Below are positions 51,172-61,099 of a stretch of DNA of 64,000 nucleotides, piece after piece. The notes beneath the pieces were generated by a model. It did no database searches. It was not told the origin of the DNA and saw only the letters and a list, made by a program, of their open reading frames with translations. The position numbers were made by a program, and so were the translations under genes. This DNA is from Capnocytophaga canimorsus (GTDB taxonomy: Bacteria; Bacteroidota; Bacteroidia; Flavobacteriales; Flavobacteriaceae), in the NCBI RefSeq assembly GCF_002302565.1, contig NZ_CP022382.1, forward strand, positions 2,155,001-2,219,000. Direction: 5' to 3'. Numbering within the stretch: the stretch's first letter is position 1; each line of letters starts with the position of its first letter.

Positions 51172-53730
51172 ATGATTGTAAGGAAAAGATTTTTGTTAAC
51201 ATTTTTTTTGTTTTTTGTTAATTTTTTTGTTTTTGCTCAAGTAGCTAAAAAAAGTGGAGTACAAAAGAATGAACTCTCAAAAAAGGATTCTACACAAACC
51301 CAAAAAGAAAAGGCATATCAAGATTTGTTAAACAAAGCTTCGGTAAGTAAAGGAATGTTCAACGTGATACGTAAAGGCAATGACTATTACTTTGAAATTC
51401 CCAATGCGTTGCTCGACAGGGAATTTATGATTGTCAATAAAATATCGCAAGTTCCGATGCAACTCAACGAAGCAGGGATAAACAAAGGAATGAATTTTGA
51501 GAACAAAATCATTGTTTTTGAGAAAGATACTTTATCAAAAAAACTCTGGGTAAAGACACACGAACCGATGATTTCTTCTCCGAAGGAAGACGCTATTACA
51601 CAATCAGTTCAAGATAATTTTGGTCTTTCGGTTTTGGAGTTTTTTGATATTCATACCTATAATACTGATTCTACAGCAGTTGTGGTTAAGGTGAATAAAG
51701 TCTTCGACGGAAAAGAAAAAAGTTTTAATGATGTGCTAACTCATACAGGATTAGGAGGAGCCGTCAAATCAAGCCTTTCTTTTATCCGCTCAATGAAAAG
51801 TTTTCCTGAAAATATTGTGGTACGTGCCGACCTTAGTACATCGGTAAACGAAGGAGGTGGTAATGTGCCTATTACAATAGGTGTTACCAGCAACTTGGTA
51901 CTATTACCCAAAGAGCCAATGAAACCTCGTTTTGAAGACGAACGCGTAGGGTATTTCACTCAAAAACGTTGGTTTTTCAACGACGAACAACACGCTTTGG
52001 AAAAAAGAAAAATTGTAACTCGTTGGCGTATAGAACCTCATCTGCATCAAATAGATAATTATCTTAGAGGCGAATTGGTAGAACCTCAAAAACCTATTGT
52101 TTTTTATATAGACCCCGCTACCCCAAAAAAATGGCGAAAATACATCATACAAGGGGTGAACGATTGGAACAAAGCCTTTGAAAGAGCTGGGTTCAAAAAT
52201 GCGATTATGGCAAAAGAAGTCGACAAAAACGATACGAATTTTGATATCGACGATGTGCGTTATTCTAGTATAACTTATGTTGCCTCCCCCAAAGCTAATG
52301 CTATGGGACCTTCGGTGGTTGACCCTCGCAGTGGCGAAATTATAGAATCAGATGTTATTTGGTGGCATAACGTTATGGCTATTTTGCATAATTGGATGCG
52401 TGTACAAACGGGAGCTTCTAACCCCAAAGTACGTAGCAATCAGTTTGATGATGAGCAAATGGGAGAATCTATCCGATTTGTATCTTCTCACGAAATAGGG
52501 CATACTCTTGGGCTGAAACACAATATGGGCGCCTCGTATGCCTATGCCGTGGACTCGCTCCGCTCGGCTTCTTTCATCAAGAAAAACGGAATTTCTACCT
52601 CAATAATGGATTATGCTCGGTACAATTACGTAGCCCAACCGCAGGACAATGTACCAGCCCTCAATCCCGAAATAGGAGAATACGACAAGTATGCTATTGA
52701 GTGGGGGTATCGGTGGTTTCCTGATGAAGAAAAAGCCTACGCTACCCTTCGCAAATTCGTTGATGAGCATTGCCAAAATCCGCTATACTTCTACGGAGAA
52801 CAACAAAATTCTCAAAATGTAATAGACCCTCGTTCGCAATCGGAGGACTTAGGAGACAATTCAGTAAAAGCAAGTGAATACGGACTCAAAAACTTGCAAT
52901 TTGTGCTAAATCACCTATTGGAATGGACCGCCCAAGAGAACCAAAATTATTACAAAACTGGAAAACTTTATACGGAAATCATCAACCAATGGCAATTGTA
53001 TAACCGACACGTTTTGAGTAATATAGGAGGGATGTATCTAAACAATATGGTTTTTGCAGATGGGCAAAAAAATTATCAAGCTGTACCTTATCACTTGCAG
53101 AAACAAGCCGTAGATTACTTGAACAAAAACGTTTTTAGCATTCCGCAATGGCTTTTCTTCAACAAAGAAATATTAGAAAAAACCTATCCGATAAAAGATA
53201 CCCCGATAGGCAATTATGAGACTTCGGCTTATGCTTTAGCTCGTGAATATCAGTATGCTATACTATACGAAGTCTTTGATGATGAGCGTCTGTTACGATT
53301 GATGGAGGCTGAATGGGTAACCTCTGAACAGGAGAAAACATATTCGGTTGAGGAACTTTTTGCGGATGTCCGAAATCACATTTTTGCCAAAACTCGAAAA
53401 AGGAAATCACTTTCGGTTTTGGAAAGAATGACACAAAAGAACTACGTTGATGGGCTTATCATTTCTATTCAAAAACTATTTGAAAAAACTAGTAAAAAAA
53501 CACTAATTGAACCCGAAAATAACGCACATCGGTGTGGGCATAGTTGCAATGATACTCACCTGAATGCAATCAATTTCAGTTCAATGAAAAGAGTTTCAGA
53601 AGTGACCTCCCTTAAAAGACAAGAGCTGAGAACCATTCTCAAAATGATCAAAGGGAAAGGAGGAGATAAATCTACCAAAGCTCATTATCAAGATCTTATC
53701 ATACGCATTGAACAAGAATTAGGAAAATAA
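51172..53730 (+). CDS. Secreted zinc-dependent metalloprotease (DUF5117/DUF4953 type)
   Basis: With the start at 51172 the protein has 852 residues and a strong signal peptide (about 1-23, FFVFAQ). The catalytic motif HEIGHTLGLKH (440-450) is of the H-E-x-x-H-x-x-G-x-x-H metzincin type, with three zinc-binding His. The N-terminal region (NVIRKGNDYYFEIPNALLDREFMIVNKISQVP) and the later blocks IMDYARYNYVAQP and YDKYAIEWGYRWFPDEE match the Bacteroidota DUF5117/DUF5118/DUF4953 proteases. It is followed after 27 bases by susC and then susD, so proteolysis and uptake are probably linked. The substrate protein is unknown. Confidence 0.88.
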   Translation: MIVRKRFLLTFFLFFVNFFVFAQVAKKSGVQKNELSKKDSTQTQKEKAYQDLLNKASVSKGMFNVIRKGNDYYFEIPNALLDREFMIVNKISQVPMQLNEAGINKGMNFENKIIVFEKDTLSKKLWVKTHEPMISSPKEDAITQSVQDNFGLSVLEFFDIHTYNTDSTAVVVKVNKVFDGKEKSFNDVLTHTGLGGAVKSSLSFIRSMKSFPENIVVRADLSTSVNEGGGNVPITIGVTSNLVLLPKEPMKPRFEDERVGYFTQKRWFFNDEQHALEKRKIVTRWRIEPHLHQIDNYLRGELVEPQKPIVFYIDPATPKKWRKYIIQGVNDWNKAFERAGFKNAIMAKEVDKNDTNFDIDDVRYSSITYVASPKANAMGPSVVDPRSGEIIESDVIWWHNVMAILHNWMRVQTGASNPKVRSNQFDDEQMGESIRFVSSHEIGHTLGLKHNMGASYAYAVDSLRSASFIKKNGISTSIMDYARYNYVAQPQDNVPALNPEIGEYDKYAIEWGYRWFPDEEKAYATLRKFVDEHCQNPLYFYGEQQNSQNVIDPRSQSEDLGDNSVKASEYGLKNLQFVLNHLLEWTAQENQNYYKTGKLYTEIINQWQLYNRHVLSNIGGMYLNNMVFADGQKNYQAVPYHLQKQAVDYLNKNVFSIPQWLFFNKEILEKTYPIKDTPIGNYETSAYALAREYQYAILYEVFDDERLLRLMEAEWVTSEQEKTYSVEELFADVRNHIFAKTRKRKSLSVLERMTQKNYVDGLIISIQKLFEKTSKKTLIEPENNAHRCGHSCNDTHLNAINFSSMKRVSEVTSLKRQELRTILKMIKGKGGDKSTKAHYQDLIIRIEQELGK

Positions 53731-53757
53731 TTTTAATAAAGTCAATCATAAATAATA

Positions 53758-56700
53758 ATGAAATTTATTCAACATTTTATTTGTACCATCGTTCTTTTTG
53801 CAGGTGTAGCCTATGGACAAAACGAACGTATCATTACTGGGAATGTAACTTCATCTTCCGATAAGATGCCTTTGCCAGGAGCCTCTGTATTTATCCCTTC
53901 GAAGGTCGTTACAAGCGAAACGGCAGTAAAAGGAATTCTGGAAAGTGTGGGAATTGGTGTAGTTGCCGATTTTGATGGAAACTTTACCATTTCGGTACCC
54001 CAAGGAACCAAACAATTGGCAGTAAGTTTTATTGGGTTTGAAACTAAAATCATTACCCTATCCGAAGCAAAAAATCATTATAACATTGCTTTGGAAGAAG
54101 AAACCAATGCCTTGCAAGAAGTCGTAGTTACGGGATATCAGAAAATTGAAAAACGCAAACTCACTTCGGCAGTAGTAAAGGTTGATAGCAAAGACATTAT
54201 ACAAGCCGGAGTGGCTAGTATTGATCAACTTCTGCAAGGGCAAGTTGCAGGTATGGTAACCACCGTAGGAAGCGGTGCCCCTGGCGAACTTGCCAAAATA
54301 CGTATCCGTGGCACAGCTTCACTTAGTGGCTCACAAGACCCTCTTTGGGTGGTTGACGGACTTCCTCTGGAAGGAAACGAAGCCCCAGACCTTACCAAAG
54401 GTAACATTGACGAACTCAAAAATTACTCCATAGCAGGGATAAATCCTGATGATATTCAAGATATTACTATTCTCAAAGATGCTGCCGCTACTGCCATTTA
54501 CGGAGCAAGGGCTGCCAATGGCGTAATTGTGGTAACAACTAAAAAGGGTAAAAAGGGAAATATGAAAATCAATATTTCGGCAAATACCTTTGTGACACAA
54601 CGCCCTGATTTTGATAAATTAAACTTGATGAACGCTAACGAAAAAGTAGATTTTGAACTCTACTTAGCTTCTCGAAAAGATTTAACTTATCGTAACGATA
54701 AAGGAGCGATTGCACGTATTTTGAAACAAGATAACGCTTACGATACGTACCAAAATCAAGGATTTTCTGCTCTTCCTACGCAAACCCAACAAGCAATAAA
54801 CGCTTTGCGTGATGGCAATGCTCATTGGGACAAATTATTATATCGAAATGCGTTCAATAAACAATATACGGCAAGTATTTCGGGAGGAAATGACCAAAAT
54901 GATTATTACTTCTCTTTGGGATATTACGATGAGGAAGGAACCACCACAGGAACAGGATTTCAGCGGTACAATTTGTCGCTGAACAATACGTTCCGTATTA
55001 CGGATAAATTCAAAATCGGTACTTCAGTATTAGCATCGCAAACCGACAAGGAATCGTATTTGTCAGATACAGACCGCTTTACCAATCCGTCGAACTACTC
55101 ACGTGATGTCAATCCGTATTTCTTTCCTTATGACGAAAAAGGACACTTTGCCTTTGATAAAGATATTCAGGGATATAGCGACCGTTACGTGCCTTTCAAC
55201 TTGCTTCAAGAGCGACAAAATACAGCTTATACATTGAAAAACTTGTCGCTAAAAGCCATCTTAGATTTGGAGTACAAAATATGGAATAACCTTACTTTTG
55301 TTTCTCAATTCGGATTGCAAAGAGACCAAGATAAAACTGAAAAATTTGCCAATAAGGAAACCTATTTTACTCGAAAATACAGAGAATCATCACGTTACTA
55401 TGATTCAAGTACACGAACCTATAAATACTTCTTACCCGAGGGCGGAATTATCCAGAACTGGAACACTGATTTCTTCCAATACAATTGGAAAAACACGCTT
55501 CAATATGCGTTGATTTTTAATAACTTACACGAGATAGATTTGCTTGTAGGGTCAGAACTTCGTTATAACCAAGTAATTGGAGTTCATACCAAAGGGTTCG
55601 GGTTTAATGAAAAAAATCTAACCACACAAGGCATTGTTTTCAACAATAGCGACAATGCTAATAGCTCTCTATATCGTACTTATTTGAAAAACGATAACGA
55701 GAATGCTTTTGTATCATTCTATGCAACAGGCTCTTATACGTACAATCGCAAGTACACCATATTTGGTAGTTTACGTTCCGATGGCTCGAACCTCTTTGGA
55801 GTTGACCCTAAGTATCGTTACTTGCCACTATGGTCGTTATCAGGCTCTTGGTTAGTTTCGGAAGAAAGTTTTCTTAAAGACAATACCTTTGTTCCGTACT
55901 TGCGTTTGAGAGCCTCTTACGGATTTCAAGGAAATATCGATAAAAATACTTCGCCTTTTGTAGTTGGGAACTACCAAAATCACGCCTTTTTGCCTGGGTA
56001 CAACCAAAGTACTATCAATGTAACTTCTCCGCCGAATAATAAACTCCGTTGGGAAAAAACCGAAAATTACAACGTTGGTTTCGATGCCGGATTTTTCAAC
56101 AATCGTATCCGTTTGGCGGGTGATTGGTATCAAAGAAAAAGTACTGACCTGATTGGATTACGAGCGCTTCCACTTGAAAATGGATTTAACTCAACTAACG
56201 TCAATTGGGCACAAGTAAGCAATAAAGGATACGAGATATCGTTATCTACTCAAAATATAAAAACCGATAATTTCGATTGGAAGACAACTATTAGTTTCTC
56301 TCACAATAAAAGCCACGTGGATAGAATACAAGTGAAAGAAAACGACAGAATGCCTTCACGGGAAGGATTACCAGTAAATGCTATTTTTGCGCTAAAAACC
56401 AACGGATTAGACGCTAACGGATTGCCTCAATTTATTGACAAAGAAGGCAAATCAACCTCCATTATTGAGCATTTCAAATTGTACGATCCTTGGGAGTTGT
56501 TCCTACCTGGTGAGATGACAGAGAGTAAACTCACTCCCAAAGAAATACGTGAATTATATACCTTTATGGGAGATCGAGACCCCAAATTCAGCGGAGGAAT
56601 TATCAATACATTCCGTTACGGAAATATTGACTTGACCATAAATGCTAACTTCAATCTGGAACAAACTATGGTACGTACAGCGCCTTATAATCCAGCACAA

Positions 56701-57117
56701 ATTGATAGAGGGTTAAATTATTCTAGAGATGTTTTGAACGCTTGGACGTCTGACGATCAGCAAACCCATATGCCTCGCATTATCGGTCAGAGTACCTTGA
56801 CAGGTGATGACTGGATGGCCTATAAGTGGCTCTCTGGTAGTGATGCTACCTACGGAATGAATACCATCGCTTCGTTGGATACTTGGGTCAAACAAATGAA
56901 TTATTTGCGTATTTCGAGTATCCGATTAGGATATACACTTCCGCAAGAATTCAGCAAAAGAATTGGTTTTGATAATTTCCGTTTGAGTATTGAGGGTCGT
57001 AATTTAATGGTACTCAGCACCGATTATTCAGGATTCTTCGACCCGGAAACTTATGGTAATATTTATGCACAACCATTGGCAAAATCGCTTACCGTTGGGC
57101 TTAATCTTTCATTTTAA
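53758..57117 (+). CDS. SusC/RagA-type TonB-dependent outer-membrane transporter
   Basis: The 1119-residue protein begins with a signal peptide (to about 20, AYGQ), a carboxypeptidase-regulatory-like domain (ITGNVTSSSDKMPLPGASVFI through GVVADFDGNFTISV), a TonB-box-like stretch (LQEVVVTGYQKIEKRKLTSAV), a plug with DPLWVVDGLPLEG and AAATAIYGARAANGVIVVTTKKG, then a long barrel ending VGLNLSF. It would import a large ligand with energy from TonB. The N-terminal domain has about 15 extra residues before DFDGNFT compared with the usual pattern. It sits between the metalloprotease and susD genes, so peptides are more likely than glycans as cargo. Confidence 0.95.
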   Translation: MKFIQHFICTIVLFAGVAYGQNERIITGNVTSSSDKMPLPGASVFIPSKVVTSETAVKGILESVGIGVVADFDGNFTISVPQGTKQLAVSFIGFETKIITLSEAKNHYNIALEEETNALQEVVVTGYQKIEKRKLTSAVVKVDSKDIIQAGVASIDQLLQGQVAGMVTTVGSGAPGELAKIRIRGTASLSGSQDPLWVVDGLPLEGNEAPDLTKGNIDELKNYSIAGINPDDIQDITILKDAAATAIYGARAANGVIVVTTKKGKKGNMKINISANTFVTQRPDFDKLNLMNANEKVDFELYLASRKDLTYRNDKGAIARILKQDNAYDTYQNQGFSALPTQTQQAINALRDGNAHWDKLLYRNAFNKQYTASISGGNDQNDYYFSLGYYDEEGTTTGTGFQRYNLSLNNTFRITDKFKIGTSVLASQTDKESYLSDTDRFTNPSNYSRDVNPYFFPYDEKGHFAFDKDIQGYSDRYVPFNLLQERQNTAYTLKNLSLKAILDLEYKIWNNLTFVSQFGLQRDQDKTEKFANKETYFTRKYRESSRYYDSSTRTYKYFLPEGGIIQNWNTDFFQYNWKNTLQYALIFNNLHEIDLLVGSELRYNQVIGVHTKGFGFNEKNLTTQGIVFNNSDNANSSLYRTYLKNDNENAFVSFYATGSYTYNRKYTIFGSLRSDGSNLFGVDPKYRYLPLWSLSGSWLVSEESFLKDNTFVPYLRLRASYGFQGNIDKNTSPFVVGNYQNHAFLPGYNQSTINVTSPPNNKLRWEKTENYNVGFDAGFFNNRIRLAGDWYQRKSTDLIGLRALPLENGFNSTNVNWAQVSNKGYEISLSTQNIKTDNFDWKTTISFSHNKSHVDRIQVKENDRMPSREGLPVNAIFALKTNGLDANGLPQFIDKEGKSTSIIEHFKLYDPWELFLPGEMTESKLTPKEIRELYTFMGDRDPKFSGGIINTFRYGNIDLTINANFNLEQTMVRTAPYNPAQIDRGLNYSRDVLNAWTSDDQQTHMPRIIGQSTLTGDDWMAYKWLSGSDATYGMNTIASLDTWVKQMNYLRISSIRLGYTLPQEFSKRIGFDNFRLSIEGRNLMVLSTDYSGFFDPETYGNIYAQPLAKSLTVGLNLSF

Positions 57118-57129
57118 AAAAATAAAACT

Positions 57130-58440
57130 ATGAAACGTATATTTTTTATAATAGCTTTGTCAGTTACAGCGATAAGTTGTGACAAATTTTTGGATATCGA
57201 ACCCAAAGGAAAAGTCATTCCGCAGTCTACGGAAGAATTTCGCCAATTACTCAATTCGGGATACCGTTCCGTACCCACCTATAAGTCAGACGTTGCCTTT
57301 CGTACTGATGAGCTGAAAGCCAATGAGAATAGTGATGATTTCGCTCAATACAAGAACATTTATATTTGGGAAGATGTAATTACTGATTTGCAAACTAAAA
57401 CGTTCCCTTACGAGGCTTTTTACCAATCCATTTTTTATACCAACGAAACCCTTATTTCGGGAGCAAAACGAATGCCAGAATCCTCTCAAAAACAACAAAT
57501 TCTTGCTGAGGCCTATGCTCTAAGAGCCTATAATCATTTCAATTTGGTAAACCTATACGCTAAGCCCTATAATAAAAATACAGCAAGTACGGATAATGGA
57601 GTACCTTTGGCTTTGACGGTAGATTTGGAGAAAGAATTTCCCAAAGCCTCTGTGGAGAAGGTTTATGAACAAATTTTGTCGGATATTGCTCATTCTGAAC
57701 AATTGATGCAGGTAGACCAGCAGGAAAAAGGATTGAACTATCGCTTTTCGAAAGCATCATTGTACGCTTTTGCTTCGAGAGTGTATCTTTATATGGGAGC
57801 ATATGAAAAATCAATTGCATTTGCTGACAAAAGTCTTGCTATTAATGATGCTATTATTGATTTGAACCAAAAACAACAGATGCCCTCTGCCTTTGATGGC
57901 GAAGAATCTTTGTTGGCTTTAGAAAACCCCTTTACCAATCAATTACAAAACGCTTCTTTTGTAGCTGATGAATTTGTAGATTTGTACGATACTAATAAAG
58001 ACTGGCGTTTTGCCCTATACTTTTCCGAAAATTCGGGAAAACATTTGGTACAAAAAGCAGGAAGGGATCAATACAAATGCTCATTTCGTACGGCAGAGCA
58101 ATACCTAAACAAAGCAGAGGCTTTAGCTATTTTAGGAGATGAAAATAAGGCTCGGCAAACATTGTTGATTTTGCTTAAAAAACGTTACAAAACAGCTGAT
58201 TTTCCAACCATTGAAGCTCAAATACAAGCACTCACTTCAACCGATTTGATTGCAGAAATACGCAACGAACGTGCCAGAGAGTTGGCTTTTGAAGGACACC
58301 GATGGTTCGATTTGCGCCGTGCTAACCAAAAAGAAATAATTCATACCTTCCAAGGAAAAACATATACTTTGAAAGCCAATGACCCGCGCTATACATTGCC
58401 TTTTCCAAAAGAAGCTATTGAGAATAATCCTAAGCTATAG
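57130..58440 (+). CDS. SusD/RagB-type outer-membrane lipoprotein
   Basis: The 436-residue protein is the ligand-binding lid of the SusC transporter. It has a lipoprotein signal with lipidated Cys17 (A-I-S-C-D-K-F-L-D-I-E-P), the SusD opening DKFLDIEPKGKVIPQSTEEF, TPR-like helices (AEAYALRAYNHFNLVNLYAKPY, KASLYAFASRVYLYMG) and the C-terminal RNERARELAFEGHRWFDLRRANQKEI. It is somewhat shorter than most SusD proteins. The gene follows susC by 12 bases and is followed by a terminator. Confidence 0.93.
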   Translation: MKRIFFIIALSVTAISCDKFLDIEPKGKVIPQSTEEFRQLLNSGYRSVPTYKSDVAFRTDELKANENSDDFAQYKNIYIWEDVITDLQTKTFPYEAFYQSIFYTNETLISGAKRMPESSQKQQILAEAYALRAYNHFNLVNLYAKPYNKNTASTDNGVPLALTVDLEKEFPKASVEKVYEQILSDIAHSEQLMQVDQQEKGLNYRFSKASLYAFASRVYLYMGAYEKSIAFADKSLAINDAIIDLNQKQQMPSAFDGEESLLALENPFTNQLQNASFVADEFVDLYDTNKDWRFALYFSENSGKHLVQKAGRDQYKCSFRTAEQYLNKAEALAILGDENKARQTLLILLKKRYKTADFPTIEAQIQALTSTDLIAEIRNERARELAFEGHRWFDLRRANQKEIIHTFQGKTYTLKANDPRYTLPFPKEAIENNPKL

Positions 58441-58506
58441 CTTAATTGTATCTACTGAGAGATTTCTTATCTTTTAGGATATTTCATAATACAAGAAGTA
58501 TAATTC

Positions 58507-58545
58507 AAAACGCCCTTGTTGTAAATCAAACAAGGGCGCTTTTTT
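58507..58545. terminator. Terminator between susD and the E1 gene
   Basis: The arms CGCCCTTGTT (58511-58520) and AACAAGGGCG (58529-58538) are perfect and flanked by A- and T-runs. It serves both convergent genes. Confidence 0.85.
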
Positions 58546-58558
58546 ATAAATTTTTATT

Positions 58559-60976
58559 CTATCGCAGTTTCGGATATTTATTAGGATTAACTTCGTGCAT
58601 AATGGCGTACACTTTTTCAAAAATATCCTCAGCATTGGGCTTTGAGAAATAATCACCGTCAGAGGCATAAGCAGGGCGATGGTCTTTTGCTGAAAGCGTT
58701 TGCGGAGCACTATCTAAAAATTGATATGCGTTTTGTTCTTCTAGAATCTTTTGTAAGATGTAGGCAGAGGCACCTCCAGGCACATCTTCGTCAATGACTA
58801 ATAGGCGGTTGGTTTTTGCAATACTTTTTACAATATCGTGATTCAAATCGAACGGAATCAGTGATTGTACATCAATAACTTCTGCTTCAATGCCAAATTC
58901 GCTTAATTCTTCAGCCACTTGGTTTACAATACGGAGCGTTGAGCCATACGAAACCAACGTAATGTCATTACCTTCTCGTAAGGTTTCAATCACTCCAACC
59001 GGAGTTTTAAATTCGCCCAAATTCACGGGTAATTTTTCTTTTAAGCGATAGCCGTTTAAGCACTCTACTACCAAAGCGGGTTGTTCGCATTCCATAAGGG
59101 TATTATAGAAACCAGCGGCTTGAGTCATATTACGAGGTACTAAAATGTGTACACCTCTGAGTAAATGCAACAAGGCCCCCATATGCGAACCTGCGTGCCA
59201 GATACCTTCTAAACGATGTCCTCGTGTACGTACGATAAGCGGAGCGACTTGTCTGCCAAAAGTACGATAGTGTAGCGTGGCGAGGTCATCACTCATAATT
59301 TGAGTACAATACAAGATATAATCTAGATATTGAATTTCAGCAATAGGACGTAATCCTCTCATTGCCATACCAATACCTTGTCCGATAATAGTAGCCTCAC
59401 GGATACCAGCATCAGCTACGCGCAATTCACCGTATTTTTTTTGTAATCCTTCCAGACCTTGATTTACATCGCCAATATTTCCTGCATCTTCCCCAAAGAT
59501 AAGCAAATTAGGGTATTTATTCAGTAAGAAGTCGAAATTTTCGCGCAGTACGATGCGTCCGTCCACCCATTGGTCATTTTCCTCATATTGAGGTTTGATT
59601 TCTTGCACGAGCTCTGGGCGTTTGTCATTCTCCAAATACAAGTAGCTACTATATTTGAATTGTGTTTCTTCAAGGTATTTATTAAGCCAATTGCGTAGTA
59701 AAATCACCGCAGGGATATTTTCTCTGCTTATAAATCGTAACGCTTTACGGGCAGCTCCCGCTATATCTTTTCGTGAAGGCGTTATTTCTGCCATCAATTT
59801 ACTTTTTATCTCACTGATTTTAGTTTGATTTGAAGAGGACTGATGTGCGGCATTATCTAAAATATCACAGAGTTGTGTTCTTTCATTCAAAATGGGACTA
59901 AGGTATGCTTCCCAAGCTCGTTTTTTCCCTTCTCTGACTGCTTTTTTAGCTTCGCTCTCTAAGGTCTCTAATTGTTCAGGAGTAGCAAAATGTTGCTCTA
60001 AAATCCATTCTCGCATTTTGGCATTACAATCGTACTCTTTTTCCCACTGCAAACGCTCGGCACTTTTGTACCTTTCGTGAGAACCTGAGGTGGAGTGTCC
60101 TTGAGGTTGGGTAAGCTCCTTTACGTGAATAAGTACGGGTACGTGTTGGGTACGAGCGATGTTACCTGCTTTTTCATATACTTGAATTAGAGCAGGGTAG
60201 TCCCAACCATTTACGGTAAAAATTTCGTATCCCTTACTATTTTCGTCTCGTTGAAATCCTTTTAGAATTTCAGAAATATTCTCTTTGGTGGTTTGATATT
60301 TTGCAGGGACGGAAATGCCGTACTCATCGTCCCAAACAGAAATAACCATAGGGATTTGCATTACTCCTGCGGCGTTGAATGCTTCGAAGAAATGCCCCTC
60401 GCTGGTACTGGCGTTACCGATGGTTCCCCAAGCGACTTCATTTCCGTTATCGGAAAATCCTTCTTTTTGTGTTTCAGGAACTTCCCGATATATTTTAGAG
60501 GCTTGTGCAAGTCCCAACAAACGAGGCATTTGCCCTGCTGTGGGCGAAATATCACTGCTACTATTCTTTTGCTTGAGTAGATTTTTCCAATTTCCGTGTT
60601 GGTCTAAACTGTGAGTAGCAAAATGCCCCCCCATTTGCCGACCAGCGCTGGTGGGGTCCGCCTCCAAATCAGTATGTGCATACAGCCCAGCAAAGAAATT
60701 TTCAATGGTAAAAGCACCGATAGCCATCATAAAGGTTTGGTCGCGATAGTAACCGCTACGAAAATCACCATTTTGAAAAGCTCTTGCCATAGCCAATTGA
60801 GGTACTTCCTTTCCGTCGCCAAAAATGCCGAACTTGGCTTTTCCAGTTAGCACTTCCCGACGCCCCAAAAGACTACATTCCCGACTGATAAGTGCCGTTT
60901 TATAATCTTCCAGAACATTTTTTTTAAATTCTTCAAAAGATAAATCCTTCAAAATATCGTCTTCTTGCTTCATCAT
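58559..60976 (-). CDS. Fused E1 alpha/beta subunit of a 2-oxoacid dehydrogenase
   Basis: With the start at 60976 the protein has 805 residues. The N-terminal half is E1 alpha-like and thiamine-dependent (QMGGHFATHSLDQHGNWKN, WGTIGNASTSEGHFFEAFNAAGVMQIPMVISVWDDEYGISVPAKYQ, TVNGWDYPAL). The C-terminal half is E1 beta-like (LIFGEDAGNIGDVNQGLEGLQKKYGELRVADAGIREATIIGQGIGMAMRGLRPIAEIQYLDY, VIDVQSLIPFD). Such fusions are common in Bacteroidota and feed pyruvate or branched-chain 2-oxoacids into an E2/E3 complex. lpdA at 20.3 kb could supply E3. Which oxoacid is used cannot be told from sequence. Confidence 0.9.
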   Translation of the reverse strand: MMKQEDDILKDLSFEEFKKNVLEDYKTALISRECSLLGRREVLTGKAKFGIFGDGKEVPQLAMARAFQNGDFRSGYYRDQTFMMAIGAFTIENFFAGLYAHTDLEADPTSAGRQMGGHFATHSLDQHGNWKNLLKQKNSSSDISPTAGQMPRLLGLAQASKIYREVPETQKEGFSDNGNEVAWGTIGNASTSEGHFFEAFNAAGVMQIPMVISVWDDEYGISVPAKYQTTKENISEILKGFQRDENSKGYEIFTVNGWDYPALIQVYEKAGNIARTQHVPVLIHVKELTQPQGHSTSGSHERYKSAERLQWEKEYDCNAKMREWILEQHFATPEQLETLESEAKKAVREGKKRAWEAYLSPILNERTQLCDILDNAAHQSSSNQTKISEIKSKLMAEITPSRKDIAGAARKALRFISRENIPAVILLRNWLNKYLEETQFKYSSYLYLENDKRPELVQEIKPQYEENDQWVDGRIVLRENFDFLLNKYPNLLIFGEDAGNIGDVNQGLEGLQKKYGELRVADAGIREATIIGQGIGMAMRGLRPIAEIQYLDYILYCTQIMSDDLATLHYRTFGRQVAPLIVRTRGHRLEGIWHAGSHMGALLHLLRGVHILVPRNMTQAAGFYNTLMECEQPALVVECLNGYRLKEKLPVNLGEFKTPVGVIETLREGNDITLVSYGSTLRIVNQVAEELSEFGIEAEVIDVQSLIPFDLNHDIVKSIAKTNRLLVIDEDVPGGASAYILQKILEEQNAYQFLDSAPQTLSAKDHRPAYASDGDYFSKPNAEDIFEKVYAIMHEVNPNKYPKLR

Positions 60977-60999
60977 AAAAAATCTCAAAATATAGTTTC

Positions 61000-61007
61000 C
61001 AAAGATA
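61000..61007 (-). promoter_or_regulatory. -7 element for the E1 gene
   Basis: Read on the minus strand this is TATCTTTG, 24 bases before the start at 60976. Confidence 0.55.
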
Positions 61008-61038
61008 GAAAAAAAAAACATCTTACCAATCAACTTCC

Positions 61039-61066
61039 TTTGTAAACAATAAAAAAATTATCTTTG
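61039..61066 (+). promoter_or_regulatory. Promoter of the AAA+ ATPase gene
   Basis: A -33 TTTG (61039-61042) and a -7 TATCTTTG (61059-61066) are 16 bases apart, 33 bases before the ATG. Confidence 0.6.
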
Positions 61067-61099
61067 CCTCTAGAATTATCTTTTTGTTTTTAGAAAGCT

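Noticed and set aside
60977..61033. Extension of the fused E1 protein upstream of 60976
   Set aside because: The added hydrophobic residues do not fit a cytoplasmic enzyme and the region contains the promoter.
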